Assembly: GCA_014058105.1 (NCBI GenBank)
Contig: JACGCM010002890.1
Coordinates: 558,001 to 622,000 of the forward strand
DNA from: Kingdonia uniflora
Lineage: Eukaryota > Streptophyta > Magnoliopsida > Ranunculales > Circaeasteraceae
Direction of reading: 5' to 3'
Length of the DNA stretch: 64,000 nt
Position 1 is the stretch's first letter. Each line of letters starts with the position of its first letter. Below the pieces are notes generated by a model. That model was not told where the DNA came from, searched no databases, and saw only the letters and a list, made by a program, of their open reading frames with translations. Below, one piece after another: positions 35,564 to 45,891 of the stretch. The position numbers and the translations under genes are program-made.

Positions 35564-36486
35564 CCACTGAAGGAAGGGAAGTTCATGGCTATCAAGGTAG
35601 TTAACCAAATCCTGGAGTACCTAAAATAGATGTTGCACTTATGGTGAGTAAGTGAGAGATATTCGGATCTTAAAATTTAATTCTGGAACTGCAACCATCT
35701 GAAGGATGGTACTTACTTCATCAATGTTATGCTCATAGGCTACAAGAATCATTCGTGCAACATTCAAAACTTACAACACATCTCTGGTGCACCTTTCCAG
35801 AAACTGTTGTTGGTGCGCCTAATAGTGGGAAACTCCCATGAAAGGGTTACAGGTTACTGATACTACTCGGTCAATGGTAAATTTAAAATAGTATTCTATA
35901 TAGTGGCATGCATAAAAATTGAAGTTTACTAGACCTAAAATGTCAAAGATTACCTACATTGTCTGGCCATTAGATATCTTGAAATGGATAACTATAAAAG
36001 CTGGTAAAAGAAGGGGCATACACATCTTCATAACCTCAACCTCCGCGTATGGTGTGTCAGCTTCCACGTGACTACCATCTGGGACTAGAAAACGTAGCAG
36101 CGTACATGGTGTTTCTATTATAAACTTCAACGGGTCATGATCATTCTGATAACAACAAGATGGATCTCATAACTAACTTACAATCAGCCTAGACAAAGAT
36201 AACAAGGTTTAAAGTTCATCGTGTAATAATAATATTGTAAGCTGAATTTATTGAATTTTAAATTTGGAATACTCGGCACCATACAAGCGATAACAAGGTT
36301 CAGAGATCTTCGTGTAATAATAATAATAATTTTTCTTGGTATATCCTAATCTTTCGACCACAATAGAGAAAATATACAAAAGTAACCATCGAATGGTACC
36401 TGTAATAAGCAAGTCCTTCCATCAATTAGGAGACGTGTGCCAGGTACCTCTTCCTCCACATATATGATGTGACTGTTTCCATTAAG
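35564..36486 (-). pseudogene. ACC1: Acetyl-CoA carboxylase (homomeric) fragment: biotin-carrier exons
   Basis: Four exons with splice signals on the minus strand. 36400-36486 encodes LNGNSHIIYVEEEVPGTRLL to CLLQ. 35954-36145 encodes NDHDPLKFIIETPC and the biotin-attachment motif EVMKM, whose Lys carries biotin. About 35717-35850 encodes FPLLGAPTTVSGKVHQRC and NVARMILVAYEHNIDE. 35564-35620 encodes VLQDLVNYLDSHELPFLQW. I recognise this as the carrier domain and its following linker in plant cytosolic ACCase, the first step of malonyl-CoA supply. Exon 2 ends in TAG where Gln is expected, and exon 3 has two frameshifts. Introns are retained, so the capture was from genomic DNA. Confidence 0.88.
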
Positions 36487-36591
36487 CTGTAAAAATTACA
36501 TTAATCCATCAGAAGATTGAAGCGTAGTTTAAAAGTTTTTGATGTGTACAAAAAATAAAACGGTCAATTTTTTTATGTGTACAATAATCCA

Positions 36592-37541
36592 TCAGAAGCT
36601 TCTCTTTGAACTGAAACCCACCGCAATTTTACATGCTTTCTTCTCACTTTGATCCAGATATTGTTCTCCTAACTTACCTGAGCTGCTACTTGTTACAAAT
36701 GCACCTCCAGAATTGCCTCTGAATGTATGATTTTCATGTATATTCCTAACTTGGGTGTTGCACCCACGTACAACCACACAAGGGTTGTATTTCTTTTTTG
36801 AAGGTTCTTCTGGGCATAGATCACAGTCATCATTTCCTAACTTACATTGGGTTGTTGACTCCTCTAAGTGCATTGCAGAATACAAAGCTGGATCGGTGAC
36901 CTAATCTTTGTTAATGTCTTCAATAGAGCCATATAAACCATCTTCGACTTCTCTGTTTGATTCTAGATGCTCCTTTTCTTACATGGAAACTTGGAATGTA
37001 TCAACCGGAGTACTATCTGTAACAATAGGAAGCTGAAATTATTTATATGAAGTGGTATTGACATGCATACTTGCATAAGCTACTTGGTACTATTTCTAAG
37101 GAAGGATGGATTGAATCTTTTGTTTTGTATAACCCTCTCGTATGCAAATTCTTTTGTCTGGATAAAATTCGGAGATGATAGTGAACATGTGGTCTCCAAA
37201 TTTTGACATTCTTGACTATGACCATGTCTCTAATAAATTATTTAACATCTCCCTGAATAATATCTGACAGCTTTGCATCTGGAGCAATGAGTTATAGCTG
37301 GACTAAAACACCTTGCACACTCATGAAAAGAATCAACTGGGAAACAAGAAGGCTCTATACTCACCTTATCCATTGCTTCCACCCTCAGAGCTTCTTTATA
37401 TGTTATCTTAGCAAGAAGACTTATCCTCTCCTTATCCTTCGTAGACTCATTCCATATTTCGAGTAATATATAAATAACCAAAGGAAACACAACCAACACT
37501 AGCAATATAGTAGGTATATCATCTTCTCTTGGCTCAAGCAT
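36592..37541 (-). pseudogene. N-terminal exons of a MYND-type ubiquitin carboxyl-terminal hydrolase
   Basis: The minus-strand ATG at 37541 starts MLEPREDDIPTILLVLVVFP, a membrane-like N-terminus. It continues through KERISLLAKITYKEALR to a MYND zinc finger (CARCFSPAITHCSRCKAVRYYSGRC, then a broken stretch, then HGHSQEC). This is the signature of the plant UBP15/UBP16 group, which removes ubiquitin and influences organ growth. Within the finger, TAA at 37242 and a TAG five codons on replace an expected Gln and Trp. A further open stretch at 36592-36885 (LEESTTQCKLGNDDCDLC) continues in the same direction and is probably the next part. The catalytic domain is absent. Confidence 0.8.
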
Positions 37542-38574
37542 GTCCCCACAACCACATACTCATACCCAACTATCTCTTCCACACCCAAACTCCAATTCTT
37601 CGTTTCTCCAACGGGCCAATTTGGGGAAGAAAATTCTGGGGTTGAAACATAATAATAAAAATATACATATACAAAGTTATACCTCAATCTCACAAACTAA
37701 AACATAAACCCCAAATATCACAAACTCATCTCAACTATATTCCCCAAAATGGGGCAAATGGGGGTGATTTGAGTGACCAAGAAACTGCATTTACAGTGTG
37801 AATCAAAGCACAATTAGCTCAATTTGACAATAATCTTACCTCCTCCCCAAAAGAGAGTTACTACAAGAAGCACTATTTTGACAAAATATGCAATTAATGA
37901 TTAGGAGATACTCCTAGCTTTACTTTTTTCCTTCACTTTGAAAAATAAGACTATACCTTCTTCATAAATGCACCATGAGCATTGCGTACTAGACTTCTTT
38001 CAGACCTTGTATTTGGGTTTTTATATATTACCAAGTAAATCAAGAAGCAATAGATTTGAAAGAGTAGGTCTTGTAACAAAAAATATATATACAAAAGGCA
38101 TGAAATAACATCATATGTAACTACCCAATAAACCACTGATGTCAAGTATAAGAACATGCGACAATGATCAATATTTACTTATGAATTTATTTCTAAAAGA
38201 AAACTTATGCATCAGACGTAAATTCAAAAGGAAAGGCATGAGTTATTGACATGATTACCATTGCTGCAATTAGATGTGCATTCCTGAATTGCAAGGAAGT
38301 AAATTGAAAGTGCGAGGATATAGACTATTTAAATTACAAGTAGAAATTGCATAAATTCAAGAGGAATAGAACACTAACATTTTTCCTAGAAGCTATTAAA
38401 ACAACACTTGCTTGTTATCACAACACCCTTCATTATTTCCTTCCAGTTCCTTATCAAATGCAGCCCTATTTTGAATTGGAAAAAAATTAAAGTAAATATC
38501 CTTTTAAAAATAATCCACAAAGAAAGAAAGACTTCGAGGAATACTCCTAATGTAAGAAAATAAAAATAACTCAC

Positions 38575-38732
38575 TCATCCGTTTTGAGAATAGATAAGGT
38601 GCAGCTTGGTAATGCATTAAAGCCATTTGGGGTAGCAACTAACATTGGCATTGGAATTCCAGCTGGAAGCTTAACTCCTTTAATGTCACAATTTGGATCA
38701 CCATTTTTTTGGACAATGCTAAATAAGATGTC
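38575..38732 (-). pseudogene. Unidentified captured exon with both splice sites
   Basis: The minus strand has an acceptor TTTGTGAAATTCAG, then 52 open codons (DILFSIVQKNGDPNCDIKGV, LPAGIPMPMLVATPNGFNAL), then a GTGAGT donor. Composition and splice sites look like a genuine internal exon of a host gene. I cannot name the protein. It lies in the CACTA element in the same orientation as the other captured exons. Confidence 0.5.
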
Positions 38733-40246
38733 CTGAATTTCACAAAGAAACCAATGAGCACTTTTTCATAGATCCATTGAAAAAATCAAATTAATATGCC
38801 AAAATTTAAAGTTACTAGATGCCTTGCATTTATGACAAATATTGCCCCGGCCTTCACATAGCTATTTGCATAAATAATGAAAAAACCTATTTTAGAATTA
38901 ACACAATATCATTTCATGGAGCAACACTGTACCTAAATGAAAGAAGACTCAATGTGACCTCGACCAAACCCACTACTCCATTTCATCAAAAACGGACAAA
39001 GGTTTTAATCATAAGCACATACTGGTATCCTAGAAGATTAATGGGCAACCTTGAGGTAATTTGCGCCACTGACTAGATAATGCATATAAATAACAACGAA
39101 AACTTTTAATTATATTCTCTTAAGGTATTAGGTATGGTTCAAGAAATTACCAAAGCCACGACATGCCATTATTCTCCCATTCCCCTTCCAAAGTGTTTGC
39201 GAACACCAACGGCCTCTTTCGGTTGCCTAAAATTGCATCTTAGATAGGCAAATACGACACACACATAGAAATATTCCTGAAAAGTACTAATGAAAATTAC
39301 TACTTGGATATGCAATTCCAGAAGAAATAAAAAAAAAATGTAAAAGGCCGAGATAAACTCATTACAAGAAAGTCCCCCTTGTACATGATAATAACAGTAA
39401 CAATGAAATTCCACCATTGCAATAAAGCAAGAAGAAAAGGAATTGCACTTCACTAACATACCTTACTACCCTCCAATTATCCTCACTCATAGAATAAAGA
39501 TCAATAAGTCAAGGAGAAGCTTCATATAAGAAGAATTAGGAGATGAATTTTAATCAACCACTATCAGATACAAATACATATACATATATAGAGGAAGAGT
39601 GTTGATTATGGGGCGTAGTTAAAACCCTTATTGATAGAGAGATTAATAGAGTAATTAAAACCAGAATCGAGAGTGTGTGTATGTGTGTGTCGAACAGGAG
39701 ATAACCCTGAGAGAGAGAGAGAGAGAGAGAGAGATAGAAAGATAATTGAACTTCTTATAGCTACTCAGTCACTTCATCTATATCGATCCTTGATAAAAGA
39801 TCCAATGAATACTAGTTCTAAACAATCTAGTACTTTGTTATAGCAATTAAACTTTGGATAGCAAAACTAAAGTTGGGGAGAGAGAGTACTTTCGAATCAT
39901 ATGCGGCGTAGACGAATTCAAGTAAATGGGGGAGAAAGAGAGAAGATTCATCATATATTCCAGTAGGTCAAAACATCTTAGTCGCAAGATTACTGAAACG
40001 AATTTCGTCAATTGAAGATAAATAATGTAAATGTTGTTCAAGGAATAAAGTAAATGATATTTTCGTTTTTACGTCATTGTCAAAATTGACGTCATATAGA
40101 AAAACACATGAAATAACGTCACTTTTTGGAGAATGACGTAGTATCATAAACAATTACGAAAAAATAACATAAAATTGGATTTTTTATGTCACTTCCCAAA
40201 TAAATGACGTGAATTTAATGACGTAAAAATTTGTTTTTGTTGTAGT
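38733..40246. other. CACTA right interior: no gene identified, (GA)n tract
   Basis: A GA-repeat of about 14 units lies at 39711-39734. A minus-strand open stretch at 39170-39250 (RQPKEAVGVRKHFGRGMGE) might be a further exon but is not recognised. The last 200 bases hold the TGACGT-rich subterminal repeats. Confidence 0.4.
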
Positions 40247-40380
40247 GTGATGCACAAATTACTCATAACCCTCTTTCATTTAGAGGTATCTACCATTGCC
40301 ATCTCTATCATGAGCATAACCCAAAGTTGAAGCCGGGAACACGTATCTTCCGCTATGATGCAAAAATGTAAATACAGTAC

Positions 40381-41866
40381 CTAGCCGATCAATAACGGTT
40401 GAAAAAGTACTTATGGCCTGAAATTGGTAGACAATGGGGGAAAAACCCTAATGATGTAATTAAAAGCTGATACAGACTGGTTGATGACGCCAAATTCGAT
40501 TTTCCCCGAAAAATACTTTGGAGTAACAACAGCAGCGGGAAGAATCTGAATCAGGTATATATAACCACTTGTGAAGAAATTTAGATTATGAGAAGAAATA
40601 AACAATTTCTGCAGATAAATAACTAAACTTTGATAACTTTTACCATAAAGCACATGCATGCACTCCCAAAAAGATTTCACACAATGTATAAGTACAAAAT
40701 TTTAGCAAAAGTATTCGAAGTTAAGTGAACACAACAATATCATATCAAATAACTCAATGCCAATGTAGAAAAATAGATTGCTTTTAATTACATTGGCAAT
40801 AACACATTGCCTAAGAGATTAAGCTTCAAAACACTGCTTAATCATACTGATATATTTTTCCTTTAAAAAAAAAAAAGCAAAAAATTCAGTATGTTGTTGA
40901 TCACAGTCCAATGCCCCAGAATCTAAATTTACTTAAACTTTTTAGCATCAACAGTAATAGAAAACTTCCAAGCACGTGAATGCTTCCTGTGCGAGCGGGC
41001 GGGCGTGCGTGCGTGTGTGTGTGACTCACATATGTTTTTACCTCTCTCTTTGAATGTATATAATATAGAAACAATTGTATTTTCAAAAAAATAAAATAGA
41101 AATCCATATAGTTAAGTTTTTGAAAGCTCTTTTGAAACGTTACAACAAAAGTTGCATTTTATTTTCCTCGCCACCGTAAAGCGCAATTGATTCAGCATTC
41201 TCCCTAGCGCATACAAGTCCATAACGGAAGTCTGCTTCCTTCTTCTCGTGCAAGAAGTTTAAGGTTACCAGTCCCTGATAAGAAAGGCAACTAATCATTT
41301 ATCAGAGTAGAATATTTTTTAATGAGAAATGCTTCACCGGAGCTGGGTAAGTGATTTTAAGAGAGTAATATTACCCGGGCAAGAAATACACTAATTGTTG
41401 TTCCACTTAGCGAGTATGCAAGAAGTACAACGAACAACGATGGATAAATACCATAGAGGATGTTACTAAAAGGTTTCAAGTCTATCGCTGCATTGAATAA
41501 CGTTAAAGAAAATGCAAGAACAATTTCACAATCACCAAAGCTGGCTAAGTGATTGTAAGAGAGTAATATTACCCGGCCAAGAAATGCACTAATAGCTGTT
41601 CCACCAAGCGAGTATGCAAGGAATACAACAAACAGCGGTGGATAGATACCATAGAGGATGCTACTAAAAGATATCAAGTCTATCGCTGTATTGAATAACG
41701 TTAAAGAAAATGCAAGAGCAGTTCCAGTAAAGGAACTTAGATCATCGACAATCCGCTGATCTAGATTATCAATTATTGCTTGAGATTGGATTTTATAAAA
41801 TGTCTTATTCTTAAGATAACGTTCAATGTAATAGTTGGTCATTCAAGATCTTCATCTTAAAGAAAG
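40381..41866 (-). pseudogene. ABCD2: ABCD2 (chloroplast half-size ABC transporter) fragment
   Basis: Three exon regions on the minus strand. About 41580-41866 encodes MTNYYIERYLKNKTFYKIQ, DQRIVDDLSSFTGTAL and LYGIYPPLFVVFLAYSLGG. 41098-41274 encodes GLVTLNFLHEKKEADFRYG and ENAESIALYGGEENKMQLL. 40381-40608 encodes FFTSGYIYLIQILPAAVV and YFSGKIEFGVINQSVSAF. This is the transmembrane domain of plant ABCD2-type transporters. The nucleotide-binding domain is absent. TGA codons replace two expected Trp just before MTNYY, and a TAA replaces Gln after QLL. The third exon is frameshifted near its end. Introns with GT and AG are retained. The fragment lies in the Helitron, so Helitron capture is the simplest explanation. 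Confidence 0.88.
41335..41715 (-). repeat. 198-bp tandem duplication of an ABCD2 exon segment
   Basis: The segment encoding LAFSLTLFNTAIDL to the donor GTAATATTACTCTC occurs twice, 198 bases apart, with the intron start included each time. The copies differ at about one residue in ten. The duplication leaves one long open frame across both, giving a falsely large membrane-like ORF. Confidence 0.85.
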
Positions 41867-42604
41867 GGTTTCTTGTGCATAATCTCTCAACACAAAGATT
41901 TGTACAGCAAAAAAGAAATAACTAAATAAATACCCAAAAAGGAGAAGTGGGGGTACACATTAGATTAACATAAACCTAGTGATACCACACTATAAAGTAC
42001 TTTATTAGACAATCACTGGTAACCTTAACCTTACACAAAATCAGTAGATACAACTCTAAGATTTTGCGAGGAAATGGAAGCTCTTTGGTTTCAGGATTGT
42101 AGTAGTAGTTACAACTCTAAGATTTTGCTTATTTGGTTGATGGAGGTATAAATCATAAAAGGGAATGAGAGTTGAGTAAGAGAGAAAAAGATAGATTTTA
42201 GAAACTAGGGTTTTTTAAAGATTTGTTCTTAATCTCTTCTTTTTACTGAGATTAATATAACAGCAATATAGTATAACATCATAGATCTAGATGCTTAGAG
42301 AGAGAAAAAAAAAGATAGAAAGAAAGAAAGAATACTTTGCTTAGAAAGAGAGAGGAAGGCGCTGATGTGAAAGACGTCTTTGGGAGAGATGAAGAGTCGG
42401 CTTAAGATGGGAGAGATAAAGAGAAGCAATAAGACTAAACTGCCCCTTTTATGTGTTATGTCCAAAGTACCCATAAGTATTTGAGTAAAATGAATCTAGG
42501 CCGTTCATCTCTCTCTTTCCCATAAATCTCAGCCCCTCTTTATCTTTGGGACAATGGAAAATTTGTCTATTTGAAAAACACCATTGTTTAATGTAATATA
42601 AATG
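41867..42604. other. Helitron 5' region, no gene seen
   Basis: AT- and GA-rich sequence with GAAA-type simple repeats at 42297-42335. The terminal 60 bases on the minus strand (ACAATGG, GACAAATTTTCCATTGTCCC) resemble Helitron 5' termini in general character. Confidence 0.4.
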
Positions 42605-42605
42605 A

Positions 42606-42712
42606 TTTGTCATTTGTTATTTAAGATTTGTCACTTCTTATATATGATTTATCATTTGTTATCTATGATTTGTCATTTGTTACTTAAGATTTATCATTTG
42701 TTATTCTAACTT
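42606..42712. repeat. 21-bp minisatellite, middle block (five units)
   Basis: Units of the form ATTTGTCATTTGTTATTTAAG repeat five times at 21-base spacing directly after the Helitron 5' end. The same unit precedes the Helitron 3' end at 33082, so the Helitron split this array. Confidence 0.85.
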
Positions 42713-42715
42713 CTT

Positions 42716-42941
42716 CTTGTCGAATCAGGGAATCTCACTCTACAGATATTTTAGGGACAACTCATCCTGAAGATATTTTCTATTATGGCATATGGATAAT
42801 TCAAGTAACCAAACATGTTCGAGAGGATATATGTTTTCTGCACACCAAGTTCGAGAACTATCATAATTCGACCTACACCTTCTACATAGGTCGACGCACA
42901 ATCAGAACGATGGCTAAAACATTTATTACATACAAAAATTG
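42716..42941 (+). other. Unrecognised open frame between minisatellite blocks
   Basis: About 70 codons are open without an upstream ATG (HSTDILGTTHPEDIFYYGIW, FYIGRRTIRTMAKTFITY), ending in TGA near 42939. The composition looks protein-like, and it may be an exon of the outer element. I do not recognise it. Confidence 0.3.
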
Positions 42942-43003
42942 ATTACAAATTCATTCATTTTTATAAATTACAAATTTACCCAATGGCGCAACCTTTACAG
43001 TCA

Positions 43004-43330
43004 TCACTGCGCATCATTCTCCCTTACCAACGTAATTACACTATTCCACAGACTACCAACACGCTCCAGACCCTTCAAGATTATAGAATGTAATTGATAA
43101 TGGTACACATAATCTTTTTCTGCCTCCGTTGCCTCCATCTCGCTCGTCCCCTTACAATCTGGCTCTACCGGTATAAGCGGTCGATCGGACATACACAATT
43201 TGCTAAAATACCATCTCATCAGCTCCCAATACTTATACTAAACACGGATGCGTAACGCCTCCTCATGGAGCTGAGCCTTCGTCTGCACCATCTTACCAAA
43301 GGGAGCCAATGACCTCCTCAAACGCATGCA
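43004..43330 (-). pseudogene. Unrecognised ORF with one internal stop
   Basis: The minus strand is open from about 43330 (LRRSLAPFGKMVQTKAQLHE) to 43004 except for one TAG near 43240. It includes MRWYFSKLCMSDRPLIPVEP. It is flanked by minisatellite blocks, so it probably belongs to the outer element. No domain is recognised. 43331-43464 shows nothing. Confidence 0.3.
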
Positions 43331-43464
43331 AGGAGTATTTATACGTTCAAATCCAATGAATTATAACTCCTAAGAGTTAAAGACCAAAATTACTATCCCA
43401 ACCAACCTCCTAGGGAACCGTTCTAAGGCTCTACACAGTTTACACATATTCATTCGAGAACCTA

Positions 43465-43627
43465 TGATTGGTCATTTGTTATATATGATTTATCATTTAC
43501 TATTAATAATTTATCATTTGTTATATATGACTTGTCATTTGTTATCTATTATTTGTCATTTGTTACTTATGATTTATTATTTGATATATATATGAGTTGT
43601 CATTTGTTATTCATGATTTGTTATTTA
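43465..43627. repeat. 21-bp minisatellite, right block
   Basis: About seven further units (GTCATTTGTTATATATG and relatives) end where a Tat-type LTR begins at 43628. Confidence 0.85.
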
Positions 43628-43840
43628 TATAGGGACCTATCCCCCGATCTCACCTAATATTGAACTGTCGCCAGTTCGAATTATCTCTATCTCAGACTCA
43701 CACATTTTTAACATAGCTTCTCCAATCAACATTCTTACCTACTCTACGAACTAGTAAAGAACGTGAGTTGAATTTAAAACTATAAAACCTTATCCAGTCA
43801 AAGACACCTGTCTCTCACGAACTCGTAAGTTACTCAGTCT
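43628..43840 (+). repeat. 5' LTR fragment of a plus-strand Tat element (host of the nest)
   Basis: It starts TATAGGGACCTATCCC, like the reverse-complemented LTR start of the element at 47427-61903 (TGTAGGGACTTATCCC). Weaker similarity in the same order follows (GACTCACACAT, GAACGTGAGTTG, CACCTGTCTCTCACGA). The similarity fades near 43840, where minus-strand RNase H sequence of the next element begins. It is most simply the start of the plus-strand element whose gag resumes at 62864. Confidence 0.6.
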
Positions 43841-45083
43841 ACCGCCACTAACCACATTATTCGAGAAAAGCTTGAGCTTGCTATAACACGGATGGGGTGA
43901 GCTTGAAAATATGGTTTGAGCTTACGGGATGAGTAGATGAGGGTGAGGAACAAACGCTCGAGCTTCGAATATCAAGTTTCTGCAGGTGGTAGAGTTTTGC
44001 TGATAAAATATACAAACTTTTCAATGTTTGATTCGAGTCGAATGACCATTGAATTGATGGATGTGTCTGTAACAGTGAGATATAGAGAGATTGTCTCACT
44101 TTTGATAGGGGTGCTGATAATGGGTGGTCGACTAAGGTAAATTTTGAGCTTAAGGAAAGCCTGTTCACATTTGGGGGTCCAGTTGACCTCAAGGCTATTT
44201 TTCTTTTTTGCTTTGTGAATGCCTTGGTCGCGTAAGAGGGAAAAGAGCCAAGCATAATGGTCTGAGGATTTGGAAATGAAACGGTTGAGGGCCGCAATTT
44301 TACCAGCCACTTTTTGGATATCTTTTTTGGTTTGGGGCGAAGGCATGTCGATGAGAGCTAGAATATGGGTTGGGTCGATCTCGATACCTCGTTTGCTGAT
44401 AAGGTGTCCTAAAAATTACCAGACGAAACACCAAATTGGCAATTGTCTGGGTTGAGTATCATATTGTATGTTCGAAGTATCCAAAATACTTTTGCTAGGT
44501 CATGGATATTGGCATGTTTTTGGAGGCTTTTGCACAACATGTCGTCGATGTAAACTTTGACCAACTTGCCAAGTAAAATTTTGAACATGGTTGTGATAAG
44601 GCGTTGATAGGTGGTACCCGCATTCTTGAGGCTGAAGGGCATGGCGTTAAAACAGTGAATGCCTTCTTCAATAATAAAAGAAGTTTTAAGTTGATCTTTG
44701 GGGAGGAGGGGTACCTGACTGTAACCCGAAGCTATATCCATCATGGACAGATGCTCATGTTCAGTTGTAGCATCAAGGAGTACTGAGATAATCGGGGGGG
44801 AACTATCCTTTGGTGTGTGCTTATTGAGGTCTGTGAAGTCGACACAAATCCTGATCTTGCCATTATTTTTTGGAACTGTAATGATGTTTAATATTTAATC
44901 AGTATACTTCACTTCTCTGATGAAACCCGTGGCTATAAGTTTGTCTACTTTGAGGTTTACTGCTTCTCTAAGTCGAGGTGTCAAGGTGCGCTTCTTCTGT
45001 TTAACTGTCGTAGAGTAGGGAATGAGATCGAGGTGGTGGCATGCCAAACTGGGGTCGACACCGGGCATTTTTGGAACGTCCAT
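43841..45083 (-). pseudogene. RT and partial RNase H of the second Tat element
   Basis: Right to left: KMPGVDPSLACHHLDLIP, LREAVNLKVDKLIATGFIRE, the fingers and palm with VCVDFTDLNKHTP and MDIASGYSQVPLLPKDQLKT, the catalytic VYIDDML motif, NPDNCQFGV, then the RNase H connection KDIQKVAGKIAALNRFISKS and ISLYLTVTDTSINSMVIRLE. It breaks off near 43840. Stops occur at 44895 (Trp expected, as in the innermost element's TDWISN-type stretch) and near 44410. Not functional. Confidence 0.88.
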
Positions 45084-45270
45084 GCAAAGACGTCTTTGTT
45101 TGCTAGAACAAAGTATGAGAGTTCAAGGCGTTCTGCCTCGTCTAGAAAAGCTCCAATGAATGTACCTTGACCAGGATCGTCGAGTTCGATATAGACAGTA
45201 GGTTCGATGGGTAGAGTGGTATTTGTCAAAGGTGTGGGGATAGAGAGAGACAATGATTACTATGGGTGGC

Positions 45271-45891
45271 TCACGAGCTTCCGGATGTTTGCATGAACGA
45301 GTGAGACTTTGAGAGCCTTTTAAATTCCAAGTACCCAAGGGAGGTGGTGAAACGAAGGGTCTGATGATAGGTCGAAGGTATGGCATGCATGATATGGAGC
45401 CATTCGCGCCCAAGGATGCCAAAGTATTCAGACTTCTTGTCGATGATAAGGAAGCTGGTTTGGAGTGTGAATGGACCGGTAGTAACTGGGAGGCTGATTC
45501 GACCAACTGCGACTTCTATGGCCCCATTAAAACCTTTAAGTTCAACATTGGCAGCAGTGATGAGGTTGGTTTTCTTCATGGTCTGAACAGTTTGGAGGAA
45601 AAGTACATCGGCTGTACTCCCTGTATCGATGAGCATGGTGTGGAACACGATGTGCTCGATCTTAACCATTATGACTAAGGGGTCGGAATGAGGAAAACTG
45701 ACATGGGATATGTCACAGTCGATGAAAGAGATACCTTCGGGTTGAGGACAAAGGCATGATCTTGGCAGGAGGGTGGGCAGCTTCTCTTGGTAGGTGAGTT
45801 TGAAACATTCTTTGACACGCCTGCATTTATTCTTAGAACGGCCACTGCCGATGTTATTGACATTTATGAAATGCATTTTGTAGATGTGCAC
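45271..45891 (-). pseudogene. Aspartic protease region of the second Tat element
   Basis: This frame is open for 206 codons. After a Lys/Arg-rich lead it has SFPHSDPLVIMVKIEH, the active-site motif LIDTGSTADVLF with an intact DTGS, and LGILGREWLH-like text (YFGILGREWLHIMHAIPSTY). The active-site residues are intact, but the frame is cut off from RT by a stop and frameshift at about 45250. It would process the Gag-Pol polyprotein. Confidence 0.88.

Larger units (their letters stand above)
34470..40247. mobile_element. CACTA-type element with captured gene exons
   Basis: The left end reads CACTACAACAAATACAGG. The right end, reversed, reads CACTACAACAAAAACAAA. Both carry subterminal TGACGT and ATGACAT words in many copies, typical of CACTA elements. 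The flanks TGAT at 34466-34469 and TGAT at 40248-40251 match. CACTA elements normally duplicate 3 bp, so the fourth base may be chance. No CACTA transposase was found. The interior carries exons of acetyl-CoA carboxylase, a ubiquitin protease and at least one unidentified gene, all on the minus strand. It lies within the Helitron. Confidence 0.8.
33083..42605 (-). mobile_element. Helitron (non-autonomous) carrying an ABCD2 fragment
   Basis: Read on the minus strand, it starts TCATTTATATTACATT at 42605 and ends GGTAGTACTAG at 33083. A perfect 5-bp-stem hairpin lies 7 bases before the terminal CTAG. The flanking bases are A on the 5' side and T on the 3' side, with no target duplication, as Helitrons require. 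Removing it joins two parts of one 21-bp minisatellite. No Rep/helicase gene is present. It contains ABCD2 exons and, within it, a CACTA-type element. The 5' end rests on the TC signal plus continuity of the host repeat. Confidence 0.75.
18471..43627. mobile_element. Ulp1-carrying DNA-transposon-like unit, split by two insertions
   Basis: Removing the Mutator-like element (24629-31464) and the Helitron (33083-42605) leaves about 8.8 kb: 18471-24628, 31465-33082 and 42606-43627. These pieces share a Ulp1-type protease gene, an acidic ORF and a recurring TCATTTGTT word. The Ulp1 frame joins exactly across the first insertion, and a 21-bp minisatellite joins across the second. Plant Ulp1 genes of this type are known from Mutator-like and other DNA transposons. 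No transposase or convincing terminal inverted repeat of the outer unit was found, so its class and true ends are unresolved. On the right it is cut by a Tat LTR at 43628. Confidence 0.55.

Noticed and set aside
41357..41842. Novel 161-residue membrane protein
   Set aside because: The frame is two copies of an ABCD2 exon read through intron sequence, so it is not a separate gene.
42606..43627. 21-bp repeats as a possible CRISPR or telomere-like array
   Set aside because: The units vary, have no spacers and do not match a plant telomere repeat. Minisatellite is the simple reading.
18471..43627. Calling the Ulp1 unit a Mutator-like element outright
   Set aside because: Ulp1 genes occur in several DNA transposon groups, and neither transposase nor terminal repeats of this unit were found.
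45364..45678. Plus-strand frame of 104 codons
   Set aside because: It runs antisense to the well-supported protease region of the second Tat element and shows no domain.
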